A stretch of DNA of 6,962 bases from the NCBI GenBank assembly GCA_004566265.1, contig SPLB01000195.1, positions 1 through 6,962 of the forward strand, given 5' to 3'. This document shows, piece after piece, positions 1-6,337 of this stretch (the first letter of the stretch is position 1; every line of letters starts with the position of its first letter). The notes under the pieces are model-generated. The model saw only the letters and a list, made by a program, of their open reading frames with translations. It ran no database searches and was not told the DNA's origin. Source of the DNA: Paracoccaceae bacterium (GTDB lineage Bacteria; Pseudomonadota; Alphaproteobacteria; Rhodobacterales; Rhodobacteraceae). Position numbers and translations under genes: made by a program.

Positions 1-1323
1 GCCGGTGCGACAGGCTGGAACTGGGATACTGTGCGTGCTACCTACGAGACGCTGGAAACGACGGATGAGCCCGGCGGGGATGGCAGTCGCCGCCTGCGGG
101 GCTGCGGTCCAGTCTATGTTAGTGACCTTTCGCACGAGATGAGCCCGTTCAGCAGGCATTTTTTTCGCGCGGCTGAGGACATGGGTTGGCGTGCTCTGGA
201 CGATATCAATGGCGCGGCACCGTTGGGGAGCAATCTGATCCCGGGCGAGGGGCTGGGCTATGTGCGGTCGACGGTCAAGAATGGCGTCCGCTGGTCGTCT
301 GCGGATGCGTTTTTGCGCCCGGCGCGGAAACGCAGAAACCTGACCGTCTTCCAGAATGCGTTGGTGGAAAAGGTGCTGACCAAAGACTGTGCGGCAACAG
401 GCGTGCGCTTGACCCGGCACGGTCAACAGTTTGAGGCGTATGCGGGGCGCGAGGTGATCCTCTCTGCCGGCGCGATCAATTCGCCGCAGTTGCTGCAACT
501 GTCGGGCATTGGTCCGTCTGATCTGCTGAAGGCGCATGGCATTGAGGTGGTGCAGCACCTGCCTCAGGTGGGCCGTGGCCTTCAGGATCATCTGGCGGTC
601 AGTCATTTTTATTGGGCGAATGAGAAGACTCTCAACGCCAGGCTTGGGTCGATTTGGGGTCGGGGGCTGGCGGCGCTGCGCTATGGGCTGACGCGGGGTG
701 GTCCATTGAGCGTGCCGGTGAACCAGACCAGCGGTTTTGTCCGCACTCTGGGGGCTGCGCGACCGGATGTGCAGGTCTACGCCAACCCAGCGTCCTACTA
801 CACGACACCGGGTGGCAAGCCCCATATTGACCAGGGCAATGGCTTCCTTCTGTGTATGCAACCGTGCCGACCCACCAGTCGAGGCGAGATTTCGATCCAA
901 TCCGCAGACCCGCGTCGCGCGCCAATGATCCAGCCCAATTCGCTCGCGACCGAGGAAGACCGGGTCCTTGCGACCAAGGCGGGCCGCTTATTGCAGCAGA
1001 TGGCGATGACGCCGTCGCTGCGCGCGGTGACCAATGAACGTCGCAGTCCGGATGTCGTGCCAATGGACGACGACGCCCTGCTGGAGAACTTTCGTGAACG
1101 ATCGGGATCGGTGTTCCATGCGTCCTGTACCGCGCGCATGGGGAATGACGCGCGCGACTCGGTGTTGGATTCGCGTCTGCGTGTTCACGGGATGCGCGGT
1201 TTACGTGTGGTTGATGCCTCGGCCTTCCCAAATGTGACGTCAGGGAACACAAATGCCCCGACCATGATGCTGGCGGCCCGCGCAGCTGGTTTAATTCTGG
1301 AAGACCACGCGCTGGGCCACTGA
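1..1323 (+). CDS. GMC-family FAD-dependent oxidoreductase (choline dehydrogenase-like), C-terminal part, 5' end outside window
   Basis: The reading frame is open from base 1 to the TGA at 1321-1323, and the first codons (AGATGWNWD) already fit the family, so the gene begins before the window; the GTG at 31 is internal. About 440 residues are visible. The N-terminal FAD-binding Rossmann motif is off-window. The second GMC signature is present as GAINSPQLLQLSGIGP (about 469-516). Near the C-terminus the usual catalytic pair is visible: His in FHASCTARMG (codon 1117-1119) and Asn in SGNTNAPTMM. Family members oxidise alcohols to aldehydes or ketones with FAD in the cytoplasm; the substrate cannot be read from this part, and choline is only one possibility. 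Nothing looks broken. It lies upstream of the nrd operon on the same strand but is separated from it by a long spacer with its own promoter and riboswitch, so it is probably a separate transcription unit. Confidence 0.92.
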   Translation, partial: AGATGWNWDTVRATYETLETTDEPGGDGSRRLRGCGPVYVSDLSHEMSPFSRHFFRAAEDMGWRALDDINGAAPLGSNLIPGEGLGYVRSTVKNGVRWSSADAFLRPARKRRNLTVFQNALVEKVLTKDCAATGVRLTRHGQQFEAYAGREVILSAGAINSPQLLQLSGIGPSDLLKAHGIEVVQHLPQVGRGLQDHLAVSHFYWANEKTLNARLGSIWGRGLAALRYGLTRGGPLSVPVNQTSGFVRTLGAARPDVQVYANPASYYTTPGGKPHIDQGNGFLLCMQPCRPTSRGEISIQSADPRRAPMIQPNSLATEEDRVLATKAGRLLQQMAMTPSLRAVTNERRSPDVVPMDDDALLENFRERSGSVFHASCTARMGNDARDSVLDSRLRVHGMRGLRVVDASAFPNVTSGNTNAPTMMLAARAAGLILEDHALGH

Positions 1324-1325
1324 AG

Positions 1326-1340
1326 GCCACATATTGTGGC
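1326..1340 (+). other. Short perfect hairpin just after the oxidoreductase stop codon
   Basis: GCCACA (1326-1331) and TGTGGC (1335-1340) are perfect complements around a TAT loop, starting two bases after the stop codon. No T tract follows (the next bases are ATGTGATTCG), so it does not qualify as a standard intrinsic terminator. It could protect the 3' end of the mRNA or be chance. Confidence 0.35.
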
Positions 1341-1413
1341 ATGTGATTCGAGGCACCCCATTGCCGTGCGCGCTTCTCTGCGGGATGGCGGTGCGCGTTT
1401 CTTGCCGCCTGCG

Positions 1414-1424
1414 CCCCCCCCCCC
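1414..1424 (+). repeat. Homopolymer of 11 cytosines
   Basis: An uninterrupted run of 11 C lies in the non-coding spacer. Runs of this length are prone to slipped-strand length change and to sequencing error. It is not in a gene and lies about 230 bases upstream of the nrd promoter, so no phase-variation role is evident. Confidence 0.9.
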
Positions 1425-1616
1425 TGTTTCAGGCGTTTCGGGGTGCGGTGTTCGATCCATGACGTCACCTGACATCGCAAGACATCCGCTTTGAACAGGG
1501 CCGCAGTTCCTGCTTTTCATGGCGCTTGAAGGCTGGTCTTGCGGTCACCTTACGATCCTCAATTCAAGGATGCCTTGAGGCGCGCCGCCCATATCAAGAG
1601 CAACGCCGAGGGGGAA

Positions 1617-1625
1617 TTTTCCACA
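1617..1625 (+). promoter_or_regulatory. DnaA-box-like 9-mer upstream of the nrd promoter
   Basis: TTTTCCACA fits the relaxed DnaA-box consensus TTWTNCACA (one mismatch from the strict TTATNCACA). It lies about 30 bases upstream of the -35 hexamer. DnaA is known to regulate ribonucleotide reductase genes in Escherichia coli and Caulobacter, which makes the location plausible. A single relaxed match is weak evidence. Confidence 0.3.
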
Positions 1626-1645
1626 GGTTAGCTGCGTCCTGTTGG

Positions 1646-1661
1646 TAACTATATGTTGACA
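1646..1661 (+). promoter_or_regulatory. Candidate NrdR box 1 (distal)
   Basis: The core CTATATGTTG (1649-1658) matches 9 of 10 positions of the NrdR-box core CWATATATWG; the outer flanks match poorly. It overlaps the -35 hexamer. NrdR is an ATP-cone, zinc-finger repressor that controls most bacterial ribonucleotide reductase operons by binding paired boxes, usually an integral number of helical turns apart. The second candidate starts exactly 31 bp downstream, which is the expected phasing and the main reason to believe this site. Confidence 0.65.
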
Positions 1662-1686
1662 TTATAGCCATCAATGCGTCTATATA
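1656..1686 (+). promoter_or_regulatory. Probable sigma-70-type promoter of the nrdHIEF operon
   Basis: A perfect -35 hexamer TTGACA lies at 1656-1661. The -10 is less clear: TCTATA at 1679-1684 has the ideal 17-bp spacer but a poor match, while TATATA at 1681-1686 matches better with a 19-bp spacer. Either choice puts transcription start at about 1690-1694, essentially at the first strand of riboswitch stem P1, so the aptamer would begin almost at the 5' end of the mRNA. Both promoter elements are embedded in the candidate NrdR boxes. Confidence 0.6.
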
Positions 1687-1692
1687 GTGGTG
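1677..1692 (+). promoter_or_regulatory. Candidate NrdR box 2 (proximal)
   Basis: The core CTATATAGTG (1680-1689) again matches 9 of 10 positions of CWATATATWG and shares the hexamer CTATAT with box 1, offset by 31 bp (15 bp between 16-bp boxes). It covers the presumed -10 region and touches the first bases of the riboswitch, so bound NrdR would block RNA polymerase. The flanks are degenerate, so the call leans on the pairing, spacing and the operon downstream. Confidence 0.65.
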
Positions 1693-1860
1693 CTTCGGTT
1701 CTTCTGGGATGCCCCAGGAGCTGAGAGGGAAGCCGGTGAAAATCCGGCGCTGCCCCCGCAACTGTTAGTGGTGAGCAATGCCGGAAAAGCCACTGGGGCA
1801 CGGGTCCTGGGAAGGTCGGCGGCGCGTTTAACCGCGAGTCAGGAGACCTGCCGCAAGCAC
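1689..1860 (+). ncRNA. Adenosylcobalamin (B12) riboswitch in the nrdHIEF leader
   Basis: The conserved landmarks of the cobalamin riboswitch occur in order. Closing stem P1 forms between GTGCTT (1690-1695) and AAGCAC (1855-1860), a perfect match. A stem follows at 1701-1708 with 1713-1720. The core has GCCGG (1732-1736) pairing with CCGGC (1744-1748), then GCTGCCCCCGCAACTGT (1749-1765). AGTGG/CCACT (1767-1771 with 1790-1794) forms the next stem, then TGGGAAGG (1808-1815), and finally the B12 box AGTCAGGAGACCTGCC (1837-1852). The element senses adenosylcobalamin and normally lowers expression of the gene downstream. Here that gene is a B12-independent ribonucleotide reductase operon, so high B12 should switch it off. 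There is no hairpin plus T tract between the aptamer and nrdH, so control is probably at translation initiation rather than by intrinsic termination. Confidence 0.96.
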
Positions 1861-1898
1861 AGGAATGACCACGAACGGTGGGTTCGGGGATCTGGGTT

Positions 1899-1923
1899 CG
1901 GTCAGAAGGCTGCTCTTCGACCG
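1899..1923 (+). promoter_or_regulatory. Leader hairpin between riboswitch and nrdH (possible expression platform)
   Basis: CGGTC (1899-1903) pairs with GACCG (1919-1923) and GAAG (1905-1908) with CTTC (1915-1918), with one bulged A at 1904 and a six-base loop. It is followed by GGGACGGTGCCC rather than a T run, so it is not a terminator. It lies 39 bases before the nrdH start, inside the ~100-nt stretch that should transmit the ligand signal. Its exact role cannot be decided by eye. Confidence 0.45.
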
Positions 1924-1946
1924 GGACGGTGCCCTTGCCCCAAGAC

Positions 1947-1959
1947 AAAGGATAGAGGA
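1947..1959 (+). promoter_or_regulatory. nrdH ribosome-binding region
   Basis: Purine-rich AAAGGA (1947-1952) and AGAGGA (1954-1959) precede the ATG at 1963 by 10 and 3 bases. They identify that ATG as the start and reject the upstream in-frame codons, which lie inside the riboswitch. AGGACC (1956-1961) is complementary to GGTCCT (1803-1808) within the aptamer, a possible means of hiding the site, though six pairs can arise by chance. Confidence 0.6.
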
Positions 1960-1962
1960 CCA

Positions 1963-2187
1963 ATGAGCGTCATCGTGTATTCGAAACCCGCATGTGTGCA
2001 GTGCACCGCAACCACCCGCGCCATGGATGCGAAGGGGATCGCTTATGATGTTGTTGACCTCACTGAGGACGCGACGGCCATGACCCGCGTGACCGAGCTC
2101 GGCTATCGTCAGGCCCCTGTTGTGATCGCAGGCGAAAATCATTGGTCCGGTTTCCGTCCTGACATGATCGCGCGTCTGGCGTCCTAA
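1963..2187 (+). CDS. nrdH: NrdH-redoxin, glutaredoxin-like electron donor of class Ib ribonucleotide reductase
   Basis: The 74-residue protein is the normal NrdH size. It opens with a beta strand (VIVYSKP) leading to the redox motif CVQC at residues 11-14, the typical NrdH CxQC, and has WSGFRPD at 61-67 near the C-terminus, the family hallmark. NrdH has a glutaredoxin fold but is reduced by thioredoxin reductase, and passes electrons to the C-terminal cysteine pair of NrdE in the cytoplasm. The frame is open further upstream through the riboswitch, but that is non-coding RNA; the ATG at 1963 has purine-rich Shine-Dalgarno sequence and gives the full family length. It is the first gene of the operon and the direct target of the riboswitch. 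Only 3 bases separate its TAA from the nrdI start. Confidence 0.97.
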   Translation: MSVIVYSKPACVQCTATTRAMDAKGIAYDVVDLTEDATAMTRVTELGYRQAPVVIAGENHWSGFRPDMIARLAS

Positions 2188-2190
2188 GCC

Positions 2191-2658
2191 ATGACCGCTG
2201 TGGACGCCTTGGGGGGCGAACATAGCACGGCAGCGGCCACCACATTGGAGCTGGTCTATTTCTCTTCGCGGTCAGGCAACACCCATCGGTTTGTCGAGCG
2301 TCTGGACCGGCCGGCCCACCGAATTCCCATCGAACAGGATGAGGAGCTCGCCTCGCAGGGTGGGCCCTTTGTCCTGATCTGCCCCACGTATGCAGATGGC
2401 GAAGGGAAGGGTGCTGTGCCCAAACAGGTTATCCGTTTCCTGAATGTCTCCGCCAATCGCGAGGCCCTTGTGGGGGTCATCGCCACCGGCAATCGAAATT
2501 TTGGTGCGACCTTTGCCCTTGCCGGCCGCATCGTTGCAGATAAATGCAAAGTACCGCTGCTCTATTCGCTAGAGCTCGCGGGAACCGACACTGACATTGC
2601 CCGCACCCGGGAAGGGCTGGCAAAACTGGAGAGAGAGCTATGCTCGACAGCGATCTGA
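2191..2658 (+). CDS. nrdI: NrdI, flavodoxin-like activator of class Ib ribonucleotide reductase
   Basis: The 155-residue protein carries the NrdI flavodoxin signatures: [18 protein letters not shown] (residues 21-38, FMN phosphate loop), [16 protein letters not shown] (about 65-80), and [15 protein letters not shown] (about 98-112) followed by [15 protein letters not shown]. NrdI binds FMN and delivers superoxide or peroxide to NrdF so that the dimanganese-tyrosyl radical cofactor can form. Family members usually begin only a few residues before LVYFSS, so this protein has about 18 extra N-terminal residues with no recognisable motif. No good Shine-Dalgarno precedes the ATG at 2191; translation is probably coupled to nrdH, which stops 4 bases earlier. 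A later GTG or TTG start is possible. The 3' end overlaps nrdE by 19 bases. Confidence 0.95.
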   Translation: MTAVDALGGEHSTAAATTLELVYFSSRSGNTHRFVERLDRPAHRIPIEQDEELASQGGPFVLICPTYADGEGKGAVPKQVIRFLNVSANREALVGVIATGNRNFGATFALAGRIVADKCKVPLLYSLELAGTDTDIARTREGLAKLERELCSTAI

Positions 2659-4763
2659 ACGGCCTCGACTATCACGCGCTGAACGCGATGCTGAATCTTT
2701 ACGATGCGGATGGGAAAATCCGTTTCGACGCCGACCGTATGGCTGCACGGCAGTACTTCTTGCAGCACGTGAACCAGAACACCGTTTTCTTCCACTCGCT
2801 GGACGAAAAGCTGCGCTACCTGGTGAGCGAAGGGTACTACGAGGTCGAAGTTCTGGATCAGTATTCAATGAACTTTCAGCGCGCAATTTGGGACGCCGCC
2901 TACGCGAAAAAGTTCCGTTTTCCGACCTTTCTCGGCGCGTTCAAATACTACACCTCTTACACGCTGAAGACCCGCGACGGGAACCGCTTCCTTGAACGTT
3001 ACGAGGACCGCGTTGTGATGACCGCCCTAACGCTGGCGCGCGGTGACGAGAAACAGGCAATGTCCTATATGGAAGAGATACTGGAGGGCCGCTTCCAGCC
3101 TGCGACGCCGACTTTCCTGAACGCCGGAAAGAAGTCCCGTGGCGAGTTGATTTCCTGCTTCCTGCTGCGGCTTGAAGACAACATGGAAAGCATTGGTCGC
3201 GGCATCAATTCTGCGCTGCAGCTGTCCAAGCGCGGGGGCGGTGTGGCCCTGCTTCTGACAAACATCCGCGAGCACGGCGCGCCAATAAAGGGCATCGAGA
3301 ACCAATCATCTGGCGTTATCCCGGTGATGAAACTGCTGGAAGACAGTTTTTCTTACGCCAACCAGTTGGGGGCCCGTCAGGGCGCTGGCGCGGTATACCT
3401 GAATGCCCACCATCCCGACATTATGCGGTTCCTCGATACAAAGCGTGAAAACGCCGACGAGAAAATACGCATCAAAACCCTATCGCTGGGTGTTGTCATC
3501 CCCGACATCACCTTCGAGCTGGCCAAGAAAAACGCTGACATGTATCTTTTCTCTCCGCATGACGTGGAGAAGGTCTATGGCGTGCCGTTCTCGGAGATTT
3601 CTGTCACCGAGAAATACGATGAAATGGTCGACGACAAGCGCATCCGCAAGTCGAAGGTCAACGCGCGCGAATTCTTCCAGACTATCGCTGAAATCCAGTT
3701 CGAATCCGGCTATCCCTATGTGATGTTTGAAGACACCGTGAACCGGATGAATCCGATTGACGGTCGCATCAACATGTCGAACCTGTGTTCGGAAATCCTG
3801 CAGGTGAATACCGCGTCTACATTCAATGACGACCTTGGTTATGCCAAAATGGGCAACGACATTTCCTGCAATCTTGGTTCGCTGAACATCGCCAAGACCA
3901 TGGACGGCAAGGACCTGAGCCGCACCGTGGGGGCGGCGATCCGGGCGCTGACGGCTGTATCCGAGATGTCCGCGATCGACTCGGTTCCTTCCGTGCGCAA
4001 GGGCAACGACGAGAGCCGTGCGATTGGTTTGGGGCAGATGAACCTGCACGGTTTCCTGGCCCGTGAGCACATCCATTATGGCAGCGCAGAGGGGGTGAAT
4101 TTCACCTCTGTCTACTTTGCCGCAATTGCCTATCACGCGATCAAGACCTCCTGCGAACTGGCGAAAGAGCACGGCAAAACATTTGTTGATTTCGACAAAT
4201 CTGACTATGCGTCGGGCACGTTCTTCGACAAATACACCACCCGTGACTGGCTGCCGGAAAGCGATGTGGTTGCCGCCCTGTTCGAAGGCCACGATCTGCC
4301 GACCCGCGACGATTGGGAAGCGCTGAAAGCCGATGTGATGAAACACGGCCTGTATAACCGCAACCTGCAGGCGGTGCCGCCGACCGGCTCCATATCTTAC
4401 ATCAACAACTCCACCTCTTCGATCCACCCGATTGTGTCGAAGATCGAGATCCGCAAAGAGGGCAAAATCGGCCGCGTGTACTATCCGGCTGCCTTCATGT
4501 CGAACGACAATCTGGAGTATTACCGCGATGCTTACGAGATCGGCCCCGAGGCGCTCATCGATACCTACGCGGCGGCGACCGAACACGTGGACCAAGGGCT
4601 GTCGTTGACCCTGTTCTTCCCGGCGGACGCCACGACCCGTGACATAAACCGTGCCCAGATCTATGCTTGGAAGAAGGGCATCAAGACCATCTACTATGTG
4701 CGCCTGCGCCAGGAAGCCCTTGAGGGCACCGAGGTTCAGGGCTGCGTGTCCTGCTCGCTTTAA
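2640..4763 (+). CDS. nrdE: Class Ib ribonucleoside-diphosphate reductase, catalytic alpha subunit NrdE
   Basis: At 707 residues this is full length for NrdE. It has no N-terminal ATP-cone activity site, as expected for class Ib. Expected catalytic residues are present: Cys173 (ELISCFLL) and Cys410 (CNLGSLNIA) form the redox pair; Asn381, Cys383 and Glu385 in NMSNLCSEI form the thiyl-radical site; Tyr685-Tyr686 (TIYYVRLRQ) are the radical-transfer tyrosines; [15 protein letters not shown] (580-594) is the substrate phosphate-binding loop; the tail GCVSCSL holds Cys702 and Cys705, which pass electrons from NrdH. The enzyme reduces ribonucleoside diphosphates to deoxyribonucleotides. The ATG at 2640 follows GGAGAG (2629-2634) at good spacing, inside the end of nrdI, indicating translational coupling. 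No lesion is seen. Confidence 0.99.
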   Translation: MLDSDLNGLDYHALNAMLNLYDADGKIRFDADRMAARQYFLQHVNQNTVFFHSLDEKLRYLVSEGYYEVEVLDQYSMNFQRAIWDAAYAKKFRFPTFLGAFKYYTSYTLKTRDGNRFLERYEDRVVMTALTLARGDEKQAMSYMEEILEGRFQPATPTFLNAGKKSRGELISCFLLRLEDNMESIGRGINSALQLSKRGGGVALLLTNIREHGAPIKGIENQSSGVIPVMKLLEDSFSYANQLGARQGAGAVYLNAHHPDIMRFLDTKRENADEKIRIKTLSLGVVIPDITFELAKKNADMYLFSPHDVEKVYGVPFSEISVTEKYDEMVDDKRIRKSKVNAREFFQTIAEIQFESGYPYVMFEDTVNRMNPIDGRINMSNLCSEILQVNTASTFNDDLGYAKMGNDISCNLGSLNIAKTMDGKDLSRTVGAAIRALTAVSEMSAIDSVPSVRKGNDESRAIGLGQMNLHGFLAREHIHYGSAEGVNFTSVYFAAIAYHAIKTSCELAKEHGKTFVDFDKSDYASGTFFDKYTTRDWLPESDVVAALFEGHDLPTRDDWEALKADVMKHGLYNRNLQAVPPTGSISYINNSTSSIHPIVSKIEIRKEGKIGRVYYPAAFMSNDNLEYYRDAYEIGPEALIDTYAAATEHVDQGLSLTLFFPADATTRDINRAQIYAWKKGIKTIYYVRLRQEALEGTEVQGCVSCSL

Positions 4764-5762
<999 letters not shown>

Positions 5763-5783
5763 GGGCACAACCCGAAAGATAAA

Positions 5784-5825
5784 AACACGACAAATAGGGG
5801 GGCTTGGGCCCTCCTTTTTCGTGTT
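5784..5825 (+). terminator. Intrinsic terminator of the nrdHIEF operon
   Basis: AGGGGGG (5796-5802) pairs with CCCTCCT (5809-5815), with one G-T pair and a six-base loop, and is followed directly by TTTTT (5815-5819). An outer arm AACACGA (5784-5790) is perfectly complementary to TCGTGTT (5819-5825), so a longer structure is possible. The A-rich left flank means it may also work for transcription arriving from the right, fitting the convergent gene at the right edge, although that gene ends some 500 bases away. Confidence 0.88.
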
Positions 5826-5999
5826 GAGATCTGATTTAAAACCGGTGAACGACCGGCGTCACGCCCCTGTCAGGTATGAGGCCAAGGGCGCCTATTGGCT
5901 CAGCGGGACTTGTTTATGGCGGTTCCTGCTTATTTTGAATCGCTGGGGATTCCCACGGGCGCGATTTTTTTGATTCCGTCTCGATCAGGAGGATCGTTG

Positions 6000-6211
6000 C
6001 ATGCCGGCACCGTTGTCATCGGATACCTGCCGCCTTACAGTCCCGATTTGCACCCGATAGAACAAGCAGTCTCAAAACTGAAGGCACATTTGCGCAAGCT
6101 CGGGGCAAGAACCTTCACAGATCTCTTCGCCGCCATCTGCGATATCTGTGGCATGTTACCCAAGACGAATGCTGGAACTTCCTCAAGAATTCGGGCTATG
6201 CTTCAACATGA
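6000..6211 (+). pseudogene. IS630-family transposase, C-terminal fragment with a frameshift
   Basis: The frame read from about 6000 gives YLPPYSPDLHPIEQ (6024-6065), the hallmark of the IS630/DDE_3 catalytic C-terminus; the Glu at 6060-6062 is the third acidic residue of the DDE triad. It continues as SKLKAHLRKLGARTFTDLFA. After DICG (6141-6152) homology moves to another frame: HVTQDECWNFLKNSGYAST ending in TGA at 6209-6211, a normal IS630 C-terminus. One lost base near 6150-6152 (GG instead of GGG) explains the shift. The first two catalytic aspartates and the N-terminal helix-turn-helix domain are absent; sequence upstream of about 6000 no longer resembles the family. This is a dead remnant and cannot move by itself. 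No terminal inverted repeats could be recognised. Confidence 0.78.
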
Positions 6212-6337
6212 AATGGAACCGCTCTAAGTTCGCATCCGTCAGCCAGAAAAGATTAAACATGTTCACCGCTCGGCTTTTCAACCGTGAATCACGTGGCCAA
6301 GTGGAAATCAACGACTCCTGACCCAAGAAAGAGACCA

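Larger units (their letters stand above)
1324..1645. other. Gene-free spacer between the oxidoreductase and the nrd control region
   Basis: I find no convincing coding region here on either strand; the short frames have no family-like sequence. It holds a perfect 6-bp hairpin right after the oxidoreductase stop (1326-1340), an 11-C run (1414-1424) flanked by CGCCTG (1406-1411) and its complement CAGGCG (1430-1435), a small stem TCAAGG/CCTTGA (1564-1569 with 1573-1578), and one DnaA-box-like 9-mer (1617-1625). The CGCCTG/CAGGCG pair followed by TTT could be a weak terminator for the oxidoreductase gene, but the 18-base loop and short T run make this uncertain. Confidence 0.6.

Noticed and set aside
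1460..1467. Palindrome TGACGTCA, also present near 1235-1242
   Set aside because: The upstream copy lies in coding sequence (NVTSG) and two copies of an 8-mer in this composition need no special explanation; no known bacterial regulator context.
632..1520. Long minus-strand frames opposite the oxidoreductase gene
   Set aside because: They are rich in Arg, Pro and Ser with no family-like motif, typical of shadow frames in high-G+C DNA, and the plus-strand protein has clear GMC signatures.
1687..1962. In-frame open sequence upstream of nrdH that would give a 166-residue protein
   Set aside because: It runs through the B12 riboswitch and leader; NrdH is normally about 75 residues and the ATG at 1963 has its own ribosome-binding sequence.
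5944..5971. TGGG-GATT-CCCA stem followed by seven T, possible second terminator
   Set aside because: The stem is only four pairs and is nine bases from the T run; the strong terminator at 5784-5825 already ends the operon.
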